64,000 nt of DNA from Pontederia crassipes (taxonomy: Eukaryota; Streptophyta; Magnoliopsida; Commelinales; Pontederiaceae): assembly GCA_030549335.1 (NCBI GenBank), contig CM060191.1, positions 53,357,447 to 53,421,446 on the forward strand, read 5' to 3'. This document shows, piece after piece, positions 37,177-48,748 of the stretch. The position numbers and the translations under genes are program-made. Every line of letters begins with the position of its first letter. Position 1 is the first letter of the stretch. Under the pieces are notes generated by a model, which did no database searches, was not told where the DNA came from, and saw only the letters and a list, made by a program, of their open reading frames with translations.

Positions 37177-40100
37177 ATGGCGACCACCACGGCGAGGCGC
37201 AGGCTGTGTTTTTGCACCAAGGACGACTTCTTCCCGGAGGAGTCGTTCAAGAGCTGGGCGAACTACGGGCACGCGCTGCGGCAGACCGGCGCGCGGCTCC
37301 GCGACCGGGTCACGGCGCGGTCGCAGGAGCACGCCGAGCTGCACGAGGTCCGGGAGCGCAGCGGCCACGAGATGAAGAAAAATCTCACATGGTGGGACCT
37401 CATCTGGTTTGGCATCGGCGCCGTCATCGGCGCCGGCATATTCGTGCTCACCGGCCAGGAGGCGAGCCAGGAAGCCGGGCCGGCCGTCGTGCTCTCCTAC
37501 GTCGTCTCCGGCATCTCCGCCATGCTATCTGTCTTCTGCTACACCGAGTTCGCCGTCGAGATCCCCGTCGCAGGTATCCTTCTGATCGTTGCTCTGTTTT
37601 GTAGTTTCTTCTTGTCCATTAATCATGTGCATACATCAAGTTCTTATCCTCTTATGTTATGCATGTATTCTTCATCATGATTCATAGATTGCGAACATGC
37701 CAATTTTTTTATTTAAAAGCAATCCAGAGCAGATCATGTTTAATAAGACATGTCATGTGTTCTGGGAAGAACGCACAAGTGAATTCCGGTCATGGATGCA
37801 TGCAGCAACAACTTTTGACTCTTCTCACTTTCCAAATGCTTAATTAATTATTTGCTTGTGTGTAAGAACTAAGAAGGACATGATGATTCGGTAGCAAATT
37901 CGTCTTCGTAGTTTTAATTAAATGCATAACTTGCTCAAAATATATAAAAATAAATAGAACGTGCACGTCGGGGTATCTAATTGAAGCGAGAGTCAAGGGG
38001 ATCAGAGCATGTGGGGATGTGCAGAACAGGAGGAGCAATTAATTATTATTGTCATTACATTACAATTAACAAAAGAAGAAGAAGAAGAAAAAAGATTCCG
38101 ATTTCTAACTCGCTATTATATTATTTTAATCCAACTAAGATTCAAATTCACAGGACAATTAAATAAAATCCATAATAATAACTTGTTAACACAATTCAGA
38201 GACCTTACAAAAATCATGGTAATGTTAAAAGAAAGAGGTGTCAGTGGTTGAAACTTGGAAGGTTCATTCAGAACTGGACTCTTTGTGATGTGGTGGTACA
38301 GGTTGTCAGGCTAACCAGACAGGACAGTGAGCCATATTTTTTTGCGATCTACTTCGTCGGAGAGTTGTTATATATTAAAACTATCTTTCATAGTCTTCTT
38401 GACAACGACAACATGGCGGAACCTTTGTTTTTCTTCATGCATTATATTTGACTTGGTTTGTTATTTACCAAACAGGTCGCATTCACAATTCATTAGCGTC
38501 ATAAAGTTTGGTTCGTAATGTCCACTAATTGATGAAAAGATCACAGTCTTTGTCATCATTTCTGTTACTAGTTTTCCATTTTGGATATTGTACTAGTTTT
38601 TCCTCTGATAGGAATCCATTTTTAATTTTTTTTTGTCTCGAATTAGTTTCGATATTTAAAACATAAAATATATCTTTTCAAATATATATATATATTATTA
38701 TCTCATCATCATCATTATCATCATCTCGATTTGTACCACGTAATAATTACTGATGGAAAAATGGCACGTTGTTGAATCGAAGGTGGGTCGTTCGCGTACC
38801 TGCGCGTGGAGCTGGGCGACTTCGTGGCCTTCATCGCGGCGGGCAACATCCTCCTCGAGTACGTGATCGGCGGCGCGGCGGTGGCGCGGTCGTGGACGTC
38901 CTACTTCGCCACCCTCCTCAACCACAGCCCCAACGACTTCCGCATCCATGCCGCGAGCCTCGCCAGCGACTATAACCGCCTGGACCCCATCGCTGTCGCC
39001 GTCATCGCCATCATCTGCCTGGCCGCCGTGCTCAGCACCAAGGGCACTTCCCGCTTCAACTACGTCGCCTCCATCATCCACCTCGCCGTCATCGCCTTCA
39101 TCATCGTCGCCGGGCTCACCAAGGCCGACGTCAGCAACTACAAGCCCTTCACGCCCTTCGGCGCCCGCGGAATCTTCAGCGCCTCCGCCGTCCTCTTCTT
39201 CGCCTACGTCGGCTTCGATGCCGTCTCCACCATGGCCGAGGAGACCAAGAACCCGGCCAGGGACATCCCCATCGGCCTCGTCGGGGCCATGTCCATCACC
39301 ACCTTCGCCTACTGCACGTTGGCCGTCACCCTGTGCCTCATGCAGCCGTACAGCCAGATCGACCCGGACGCGCCCTTCTCCGTCGCGTTCAGCGCCGTGG
39401 GAATGGACTGGGCCAAGTACATCGTGGCATTCGGCGCGCTCAAGGGCATGACGACGGTGCTGCTCGTGTCGGCCGTCGGCCAGGCGCGGTACCTCACCCA
39501 CATAGCGCGCACCCACATGGCGCCCCCGTGGTTCGCCCACGTCCACGGCAAGACCGGGACGCCCATCAACGCCACCATCGTCATGCTCGTCGCCACCGCC
39601 ATCATCGCCTTCTTCACTGACCTCCCCGTCCTCTCCGAGCTCCTCTCCATCTCCACCCTCTTCATATTCATGCTGGTCGCCGTGGCGCTCCTCGTGCGGC
39701 GCTACTACGTCAGCGGGGAGACATCGGCCGCCGACCGGGCCAAGCTGGTGGCCTGCATCGTGCTCATACTGGCGTCGTCGATCGCCACGGCGTGCTACTG
39801 GGCGGCGAGCGAGCACGGGTGGGTGGGCTATGTGGTGACGGGGCCCGTGTGGTTCCTGTCCACGCTCTACCTGTGGTGGTTCGTCCCGCAGGCGAGGGCG
39901 CCGAAGCTGTGGGGCGTGCCGCTCGTGCCGTGGCTGCCGTCCGCCTCCATCGCTATCAACATATTCCTGCTCGGCTCCATCGACGGGAAGTCGTTCATGA
40001 GGTTCGGCATCTGGACGGTGCTGCTGCTCGTCTACTACTTTTTCTTCGGCCTCCACGCGTCCTACGACACGGAGAAGGCCGCCGAGGCGGTGGTCGTGTC

Positions 40101-40179
40101 GACGAAGAAGATGGAGGAAGGTGATGGCGGCGTCAATGGACTCCAGGTGGAAACTGGTCTGGGTAGCACTGGCAAGTAG
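37177..40179 (+). CDS. Cationic amino acid transporter, CAT1-like (APC superfamily), 2 exons, 597 aa
   Basis: The exons are 37177-37573 and 38783-40179; the G|GT split glycine restores VAGGSFAYL. The 597 residues fit the Arabidopsis CAT1/CAT5/CAT8 group (about 590-600). Seen: CFCTKDDFFPEESF at the N-terminus, the first helix after SGHEMKKNLTWWD with the substrate-loop glycines GIGAVIGAGIFVLTG (about residue 78), GFDAVSTMAEETKNP, GALKGMTTVLL, AVGQARYLTHIARTHM, and VPWLPSASIAINIFLLG near the end. Such proteins are multi-helix H+-coupled importers of basic and other amino acids at the plasma membrane or endomembranes. An upstream in-frame ATG at 37102 would add 25 residues and has a better context, but it has no family counterpart and lies too close to the TATA box. 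Both exons are strikingly GC-rich. Confidence 0.95.
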
Positions 40180-40970
40180 TGTGTGGCGTGGCCTACGTAC
40201 AGAATTAATGGCATGTATAAGAAATAGGAAGAAAAATATAGAAACTTGCATTGGGTCTGTGTAGAGAAGAGAAGCAAATTTGAGTTTCCTCTGTAAGTAG
40301 CAACAAGAACCTATTTTGCCCACTCATAAAAGCAAAAAGAAAAGAAAAAAGTTTGCCACTCATACTCTGTCTCTGATCATCCTCCTCCCTCCCTCCCTCC
40401 CTTGGATTTCAAATCAAACCCGATGTTTGTTTAATTACACTAGTAATTATACGCCAATGAGATCGGAAGGATTTTTTATACTTGGACGAAGAACTAATAA
40501 TTATCGAATATGTTTATGGATTGTACGCTTATTGAATATATTTAATTATTCGACGGCTCAAACTAACTATTTTATATCTTTGACGTAGGACTGTGTACTT
40601 GAACCCCACAAAAGTATTTTCGACACAAAATCAACTTCGCACCTCCATCAAAACTGGGATCAAAGTGCTAAGAAATCATGTCCAAGATGAGTAACATCAG
40701 AAACAAGGCTGAAAATCTCGGATAAACGTATTCAATAACAGACTTTCATGAAAACTCAAAACTCATCTCAATACGTTTTTTTATTACAGTACATATCCTA
40801 TACAGCACCCTACAAAGCCCTCAAAAAACAGTAAGGAAAAAAGAATAATTTACAAGAAAACAAACTCAAACTGGTCGTGATTAGAACCTTTTGCCTGATC
40901 TTCACCTACCAAAGATGTACAACACCCGATTGTTGGCTCAACTCGTTAAAGAAGTTGAGTTTCAAGTGAT
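40180..40970 (+). other. Transporter 3' UTR and intergenic DNA
   Basis: This is likely 3' UTR for the first 150-250 bases, with a CCTCCCTCC microsatellite at about 40380-40403, then AT-rich DNA without a recognisable gene. Confidence 0.5.
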
Positions 40971-40974
40971 TGAT

Positions 40975-41230
40975 TTTTTCATCACATGGCATGCAAAGCT
41001 TCACGATGCCAAACTTAAGTTTTCATCTGCTTAACATCGTGCAATACAGCCGCTCTTATTAAGTCTTTGTGGTGCAAAATGGTCAAGTTACTCATATAGA
41101 AGTCTTTTACATTTTTACTTTTATATCCAGACTCCCTTACATTTTTAGGGAGGGAGTCTACTAGTATCTTTCTAAGTCCATATGTATTTTATATTTTTAT
41201 ATAATACAAGCAAACTTTCTAATTCTACAA
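40975..41230 (+). repeat. Direct repeat copy A (possible LTR)
   Basis: It shares with 43711-44036 the ordered blocks GCAAAGCYTCACGATGCCAA, AAGTYACYYATATAGA-like, AGACTCCCTTAC, CCATATGTATTTTATATTT and GCAARCTTTCTAATTCTA. Same orientation and spacing (2.7 kb) fit LTRs of a small non-autonomous retroelement, later split by a CACTA insertion. Ends and target duplication are not clear. Confidence 0.5.
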
Positions 41231-41359
41231 TAGTCAATCGTCCGACGGACTTTGTCAACTAGCACAACGACATCACTGTGGTCCAACCCAGATGGACGAA
41301 TATCAAAGGTGCATCATTTTCGTTGACAAACACAATGACATCGCCCCCTCCATGCCAAA

Positions 41360-42925
41360 CACTACAAAAAACTGGGGATTACCGAAACCATCGGTAATTT
41401 TCCGAAAAACTACTATTTTCGACGATTTTTTTGACGGAAACCGAGATGTCGAAAAATGATCGTCGCAAATCAATTTTCGACGGTTTGGAAGGAACCATCA
41501 GAAATTTCGATGGATTTCCGACGGTTGTGACCGCCGATATTTGCGACGGTCGACAAAATCGTCGAAACTTCGGCGGTCGAGACCGCCGAAGTTTTCGACA
41601 GTTTTGTTGACCGTCGCAAATATCGGCGGTTACTACCGCCGAAAATTTCGACGGCAGTCAGGCGTCCATCAAAGTTTCGGTGGTCAAAACCATAATAAAG
41701 AATTTTTATAATTTAAAAAAATTAGCCGGCCGGCGGCCAAATTCAGTCGCCAGCGGCCGATGTCGAATCCGTCCACCAGCCGACCAAGGTCGAATCCGGC
41801 CGCTGGGGGCTGGATCCGCCGCCAGGCGGCCAGCGGCCGGATCAGCCGCCGGGCGGCCGGATCCGAACGCCCGGCAGCCGATCCCGCCGCTGGGGGCCGG
41901 ATCCGAACGCCCGACGGCCGATCCGGTCGCGAGAGGCTGGATCCGGCCGCCGGGGGCCGGATCCAAACGCCCACGGCCGGATCCGGCCGCCAGCTGCGGG
42001 ATCCGACCGCCAGCGGCGAGATCCGGCCGCCAGCAAATATCGGCCGGAGAGAGAGAGAGACGCCGGCGCGGGAGAGGGTTGCCGGTGCGGGAGTGGTTCG
42101 CTGACGTCCGGTGCGGGAGAGGGTCGCCAACCGGTGCTCGCGGGCCGAGAGAGAGGAGAGGAGGAAGAGAGAGAGGAGAGGAGGGAGATAGAGAGGTATT
42201 ATATATATATATAAGGGGAAAAGATGAGATAAAGCGGGAAAAGGAAAAAAAATGGGATAATGAAATTTTAATTACCGATGGCTCCGGCCATCTAAAACGT
42301 AAATATTAACTATTTTTTAAGTTACCGACGATTGTGACCGTCGAAAATATATTTAGTTATATATAATATTTATTTTTTTATTTTACCGACGGTAATCGTT
42401 ACCGATGGTCGGTAATCGTTACCGACGGTCACAACAGTCAGTAATTGCGACGGTTTGGACCGTCGCTAGTTATATCAATAAAATACTCCTCATATGATAT
42501 TATTATACATTTACCGATGGTTACGACCATCAGAAATTGCGGTGAATTTTGTTTCGACGGTCGTAACCGTCGAAAAATCTGTCGCAAATTGCGACGGATG
42601 TGTATCCGTCGGAAATATCAACGTTCCTAATCGTCGAAAAATAAAATAATAATATAACAAATTATATAATTTATTATTTTCCTTTCCGACGGTCGTAACC
42701 GTCGGAAAATCCGTCGCAAATTACGACGGATGGGTATCCGTCGGAAATATCGATGTTCCTAACCGTCGAAAAATAAAATAATAATATAACAAATTATATA
42801 ATTTATTATTTTCCTTTTCGACAGTCGTAACCGTCGGAAAATTCGTCGCAAAATCCGTCACAAATTGCGACGATTTTCAAACCGTCGAAAATTACCCCTC
42901 GAAAAATGGCAATTTTCTTGTAGTG
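41360..42925. mobile_element. Non-autonomous CACTA (En/Spm) transposon, 1566 bp
   Basis: It starts CACTACAAAAAACTGGGG and ends ...TTTTCTTGTAGTG, so both ends carry the CACTACAA terminal inverted repeat. It is flanked by the 3-bp duplication AAA (41357-41359 and 42926-42928), as expected for CACTA elements. The subterminal regions are dense in short repeats of the type GACGGTYGTAACCGTCG in both orientations, the known transposase-binding style. The centre (41720-42040) is an array of GGATCCGGCCGCC-like units open in several frames. A segment of about 140 bp is repeated in tandem at 42545-42690 and 42685-42830. No transposase is encoded. Confidence 0.92.
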
Positions 42926-43710
42926 AAAGGTGTGGCCAAAGCTTCATAAGATATCCTAGGATCAGAAGAAAACACATCCGAGGAAAACCTACAATGGTCA
43001 AAACCATCATAAGATGATCGAGTCAAATCCACGGCGAACATGAAAAGACTTGTCGCTCTCAATAGCGACTTGAAGCATATAAGTTCAAAGGCATCCCATC
43101 GAAGAACTCTGCTCTACGTCAAACCATTGTAATCTCAAACGAAACCATCTAGGGTGAGATGGTCCTATGACATGCATTCGATGGATGGATGGCTCCATGT
43201 CGCAATCATCTATAATATGGAGACATCGAGTCAAGTCATGCCTATCAAATAATGAGACTCTCATCGCGCTCTTGCCGCGATCCTAAAGCAACTCTTTCTC
43301 TGAATTATTCATGAAGTCATCCAAAAGTTGTTTTCCCCAAGAAGTTAAACCAATTGAGTTGACACTGCACAAATCTAGAGAAGCTTGAAACCAACAGAAA
43401 CTTGATGAACATATAATTTCTTAATGAAATCAGACCGCTCATATTGTAGACTCCGCTGGCGTTGCACAAGTCACGACCCCAGATTAGATGAAGGATTAGC
43501 AAGCGAGACATGCTTGAGGAAGAAGTCATTAGTGAGTCCCAAAATGTGAATATTCCTGACGCTACATGATGCTGTTGAAGTAGAAGTCAAAGTAAAGATG
43601 GACTTCAATTGGACAATCGAAGTCAAGACAGAGAACAGAGACCTTTGAAGAAGACTGGACAACGTCGTCGAGGGCATAGGATCGTCATCGACTTTGGTGG
43701 AGAAGAAACC

Positions 43711-44036
43711 GTGACATGACGCGCAAAGCCTCACGATGCCAATGCTGCTCAACTTAAGCTTTCAAATGCTCAGTGTCATACAAGGAATATATGCAACCAT
43801 CACGCACTGCGTAATCCTATGGAGTACTAAGTTATCTGCACTTGTTGGTGCAATTTTGTAAAGTCATTCTTATGACTGGCCAAGTTACCTATAGAGCATT
43901 AGTTTTTTTTACATTTTTCATATTTGTTTGGAGACTCCCTTACGGTATATTAAGGAGGAGTCAACTAGTACCTTCCTAAGCCCATATGTATTTTATATTT
44001 CTATATAATATAAGCAAGCTTTCTAATTCTAGTATC
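43711..44036 (+). repeat. Direct repeat copy B (possible LTR)
   Basis: This is the longer partner of the repeat at 40975-41230, with an extra segment near 43780-43840. See that entry for the shared blocks. Confidence 0.5.
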
Positions 44037-45520
44037 TGTCATTGAGTGTGTGGTGACAATCCATATTGGTGATCCTTCTCAATGCCTCGTGATTCTCCGG
44101 ATTACCCTCCGGATGTTAAGCGCCCGTATTGGTGCCTCGATGCGCTAGTGTCACAATCTCATGACGACTTGTTGAGCACTTTTCATCACGTTCATGATTG
44201 AAAGCCTATAAGAGCGACTCTTGATAAGTTGTCTCGACCATAATACTTTCACTGCCTATTCAAAATAGGCTTGGCTAGGTACCCCTTCACCTAGTCGTCG
44301 CACTTGATCCTATGTTCGAGAATGACCACGTGACACGAATAGCCTCAGTTTCAATTCTTGGAGTCTCCATCTTGGCCAGGGAATAAATCGTTATCGTTCT
44401 ATCTTTCTAACTTCGGATTAGTCAGGTGGTGTAGTAGCCTTGGACATTAAAAACCTCCATTAGACTTGAGCCGACATCCAAAAAATAATATACAGCAAGA
44501 TGAGAAACATATTAATTAGGTTTCATTCTCTAGTTCATATGCCTTGAGCCACAAAATTTTGTGTCAAATTATCTTCCAATTGATTTCACCTTGAAATTAC
44601 AATGATGAAGGCAAAGTCCTACGAGAAATAGTTGTATGCACTACAAAAATACGAGTAGAATATGGATCACAATTTTAAGGGAAAATGCTACTAAAACTTT
44701 GGGTAAGTCCCCTTATGGCAAGACAATGACATCCTGCCTATGTCGACTCTACACCATCAAATCCATTTTGTTGTCACTATGAACCACAATTTTAAACCGA
44801 TGTTGGTCATTTCAATAGAATTCAGTGAATAGGTTACAAACAAGACAACATTCCATTATGAACCAATTTAGTGTATGGATTAAGATAAAATTTAGCCAGA
44901 TAATACATGGTAGCTACTTATAAGACAAGTTGTTGTGCACACAAATTTCTTAATTTGTAATTTCAAATTCATCACGAAAAAGAATATTTTAAATCTTAGT
45001 AATACTAATGCATGAAGCCAACACATCGTTTCATTCCTAATCAATATAGAACATAAGGTTTCCAACTTTCCAAAATATACTGACCAATATGCCCTTGAAG
45101 GTTCTTCAAAACACATTTCTTTTATCTTTTTTTATTTTGGGTTAGTCTACAGTATTGTGACGTAGTAATACAGACAACAGTTTTAAAAGACCACTTTGCT
45201 CTAAAATGATGGACTGAGAATTTAATTTGTGACTAGTTCATATAACTCTTAGCATCGCGTGAATTAAAATATCGGTGCCACTTCTTGGACATCGATATGT
45301 CAATAGAAAAAAGATCACCATGCTATAAATTGTTCTTCATAACAATTTCATTTATTTTCTTTTTCTTTTGAATTTTGGATTTATTGCAATATTAGGAATG
45401 ACACTATGCATTTACCACCATGCCACACAATAGTTTACATTGTCCGGTTGCACTTAGACCTTGATGGCAGGTGTGCTTTGAGAAAAAGATGTGTAATGTT
45501 TGGTATTTAGCTACAAGAGT
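44037..45520. other. Intergenic DNA, no gene seen
   Basis: Probably retroelement-derived, but no coding domain, RNA gene or clear repeat structure could be recognised on either strand. Confidence 0.5.
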
Positions 45521-45524
45521 TACA

Positions 45525-46740
45525 ACCAAATTTATATAGAACTTAACGGACGTCCACCCCATTAAATGGCACGGGCGTAAATATTTAGTCCTTCCTATGT
45601 TGGCATGAATATTTAGCTACTATGGTCCTTCCTATGTTGGCATCTATCAGATGTTGGATCCATGAATAACATTTTTTTTTGTTTTTTTATTCAACAGTTC
45701 AATGGCAAGGGCGGCCCAATGCTAAAAAAAAAAATCAAACCTCCCCCAGTGCGTAGCGACTCCCCCTTGCGTTTTGTGCTGCCATCGTCAACATTACCCC
45801 CGACCATCCTTTCCTTGCGGTCATCATCGTGGCCCCCAGCTATCCTCGCCCTCGCCACCGTCATTATCATCCTTGCCATCCTCGCCCTTGCTCACTAGTC
45901 ACCACCCTGATTTAGTCACACTCTCCTCCATTCTCAGCATGCAAATTTTTTCCTCTCCAGCCTCTTGCAGACCTCGACTCCGATTGAAGGTGGAAACAAG
46001 GACTCCATTGACCTTGATGGTGCTTGCTTGCCGGTCCCCTATTTCTTCACTTGGATCACTACAACTTCCAATGGTAGAGGCGGAGGCCCATATGCTAAAA
46101 AGTGAATCCATTTGTTTTTTACACCTTCCCCATGAGTCATTGGTGGTTTGGTATGAAGGTTTCCACTCGTTCCTTCTCTTGATATACAACGTCTCCACCT
46201 GCATCTCCCTCTCTGTTTCCCCAATGATGAGGTCGACTACGGTTGCAGCGACATCGATCATAACCCACTATCGGGAACCCGCCACCGCCTGGACGTGTCC
46301 GAGGAGGTCGCGTTCGAGTCCACCACCGGGCACATCAACCTTGTCGCCTCCTCCGCTAGAAGCTCATCTACCGTCGTGTCCTCGACCTTGCTTGCCGTCA
46401 TTATCGCCCTAGGAGCTTGCCTGTCATAGCTCCCTCGGCCTCGCTCATCGTTTTTCGCCATTGCTGCCCTAGGAGCTCGCACGTCATCATCGTCATCATC
46501 CCTGTTGTCCTCACCAGAAAGGGAATAAGGTTCTCATCGTCCCCTCCCAATCATCATTTTTTTTATAAATTGGCCGATTTTTTCTTGAATCAGCTAAAAT
46601 ATGAACTGAATCGTCAAGGTGAACCGTGCCTTTTCCTTTTGACAACTAATCGTGCATCCCACGTCTACCATTTTAGGAAGGTACCGTCCACTCCATTCAA
46701 ATGGGGTGGAGGCCCATTAAGTCTAGTTATATAAATGATT
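45525..46740. mobile_element. Candidate TIR element with coding-like cargo (Pack-type transposon?)
   Basis: The left end (AAATTTATATAGAACTTA ... CGTCCACCCCATT) is an inverted copy of the right end (AATGGGGTGGAGGCCCATTAAG ... TATATAAAT) over about 45 bp. Between them lies a G/C-richer segment (45770-46540) open in several frames, up to 213 codons at 45774-46412, unlike the AT-rich surroundings. I recognise no domain in it. It could be captured gene sequence or simple composition. No clean target duplication was seen. Confidence 0.4.
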
Positions 46741-46984
46741 TAGTAAAGAAAAGGCGTGTAAAAAAATTTTAGAGCTCAAACATGGTTTAGAATAAAAAAG
46801 ATAAAAAGAATAAATTTAAGAGTGTGAAGAATGACCTCAAAATTCACATATCCAAATCCAACTTTTGCTTGACTTTTTCATAAATATAAGGCTCTCTGTG
46901 CGAAGCTCTATTTGTGAATAAAACTCGTGAATGAAAATTATCAGAAATTATAGAAATAATAAAACAAAATACTCTATACCAAAG

Positions 46985-47160
46985 ATGGAATTTGGTGTCG
47001 ATCAGTCCGGCCCGGCCCGGCCCGAGCATGATGGTCATGTTGGGCTCGGACCCTAAAGTGTCGGACTGCCTAGTAAGATGCTAGGTACAGTCCGACATGG
47101 GCCTAATGAATCTAGACCCAACATGAACCCGACTCGGTGAACATATTTTTGTAATTTTTT
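46985..47160. mobile_element. GGCCCGGC-rich transposon-end fragment
   Basis: A CGGCCCGGCCCGGCCCG run followed by GGGCTCGGACC and GACTCGGTG is typical of hAT-type subterminal sequence in plants. No partner end is identified. Confidence 0.3.
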
Positions 47161-47224
47161 ATTTTATTACATATATAAATATTTAATCATATATTATAAC
47201 TATATATATAATTATTATATAAGA

Positions 47225-47423
47225 TTAATATATCTCCAGAGCATCTTCCTCTCTAGAGGGATGTTGAGCGCATCTCAACCATTGATCCACTAATTAATGG
47301 ATCTTATCAGAAGTGATTAAACCCCATCTTTTAATAATATTAGTTATCTCTTGATGAATAGATCAACGATTGAGATGCGTTCATCATCCCTCCAAAGCGA
47401 AAAGTGCTCTAGAGATATATTAA
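47225..47423. mobile_element. Foldback MITE, 199 bp
   Basis: The outer 65 bp are inverted copies: TTAATATATCTCCAGAGCA pairs with the complement of the right end (TTAATATATCTCTAGAGCA), then GAGGGATGTTGAGCGCATCT pairs with GAGGGATGATGAACGCATCT. It has a short unique centre and no coding capacity. The TTA at each end could be a PIF/Harbinger-style target duplication. Confidence 0.8.
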
Positions 47424-47461
47424 TCCCTTATTATATATCTAATAATCATAATATTTGTATT

Positions 47462-47834
47462 TGTTGGGAATAAAACACCGAGGATCGATGAATAATGAAA
47501 ATAATGAAAGAAAAAAGAAGATGAACACAGAGATTTAACGTGGTAAAACCCTCTTGATCAATGTGAACAAGAGAGAAACATCCACAGACAAAGGAGGTCG
47601 CTGTCAAAAAAATTTCACTATGAACCAAAAGAGAGTACATCACATAAAAACCTAACCCTCATATATAAAGGTCTATACTGCGGGGGACTTCGCCCCTCGC
47701 ACCCTCCATGAGAATCTGTGGCAGTAACAGTCCAAGCCCTCCGCTTCCGCCACAGATTCTCATTTTTCCTTCTTTCTCATTTTTTTTCTTTCATGATTTT
47801 GGATACATGGTACATAATTCAAGACACATCAACA
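47462..47834. mobile_element. Solo LTR, 373 bp, with perfect 5-bp target duplication
   Basis: It starts TGTTGGGAATAAAAC, ends CACATCAACA, and is flanked on both sides by GTATT (47457-47461 and 47835-47839). TG...CA ends, size and perfect 5-bp duplication identify a solo LTR left by recombination. Superfamily is not assigned; the ends fit copia-type elements. Confidence 0.9.
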
Positions 47835-48748
47835 GTATTCTATACCTTTTGCGCGTAAGGTACACCACAAGGCATAAGGTGTAGAATACAAATTTGGCGT
47901 GTAAATGAGTGCTAAAGTCAACATAGAAAGGCATAAGGTATAGAAATTCATTTTGCGCCTTTTAAGTGCATTTGTTAACTAATTATATATTATGTTAACC
48001 AACCATAGGCAATTTAAGGACCATAATTTTGCACGTGGAATGCGAATAATTAAAACTATAATATTCGATTTTCGTTTGAATGATTAAAATGTGCACCATA
48101 AGTGCACAACACACCTCATTTGCCCAATGTTTCTCTTCTATCTATTAGATTTACTCATTTCTATATACTAAACCCATAAATAGCCAAAAAAATGTCATTT
48201 CTTTTTATGAAGTAATATTTACATGTTTTAAACTTTATATATCCTTACCAAAATATGTTATATCCTCTATTTTTTTGGTAAAATAATCCTCCTAACTTGA
48301 TATAAATTTTCAACTTTTAGGGAGGAATTTTTGTCTTAGTGATAAAAGAATATTTAGGAGAAAAATTTAAGAGTAGGTAAAATTTTCCCACTCCATGTAT
48401 ACAGTAGTACTATGACTTGCAAACTTCAAAGTTGAAACTTTAGAAATGTTTTCCGACTTTTTAACACCTGGTCTAAAGAAAAACAAACGGTTTAGACACA
48501 CAAAAAAGAAAAAAAGAAAAAAACGGTTTAGAAAAAACTCGACCGACGCCTCACATATCACCGCTACCACCCACCGGAAAAATCGGTATCACCGCTACCA
48601 ACTGACATAACGTGTCAAATTTTACATATTCTTACCGTTACGCGACGGGTATATTCTCGCGTTGTTATGCCGCAGCGGTCCGTGGCGGTAATTTTTTGGG
48701 GCGCGGAGGGCAATGTGGCATCGGTTAGGAGGATAGCAAGCGGTGGAT
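47835..48748 (+). promoter_or_regulatory. Intergenic DNA and promoter of the ACD11-like gene
   Basis: AT-rich sequence gives way to a GC-richer leader after about 48540. A repeated CACCGCTACCA(C/A)C motif lies at 48558-48600. No TATA box is obvious in the last 150 bp. Confidence 0.35.

Noticed and set aside
38698-40323. 541-codon open frame on the minus strand opposite transporter exon 2
   Set aside because: It mirrors the very GC-rich sense exon, is rich in Gly/Asp/Arg/His from antisense codons and shows no domain; the sense protein is unmistakable.
41680-42309. 209-codon frame rich in Pro/Arg/Gly repeats
   Set aside because: It lies wholly in the tandem-repeat core of the CACTA element and is open in several frames because of the repeat, not because of coding selection.
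48743-48748. Start two codons upstream of the ACD11 ATG
   Set aside because: That codon is GTG, not used as a normal start in plant nuclear genes; ATG at 48749 is the first one in frame.
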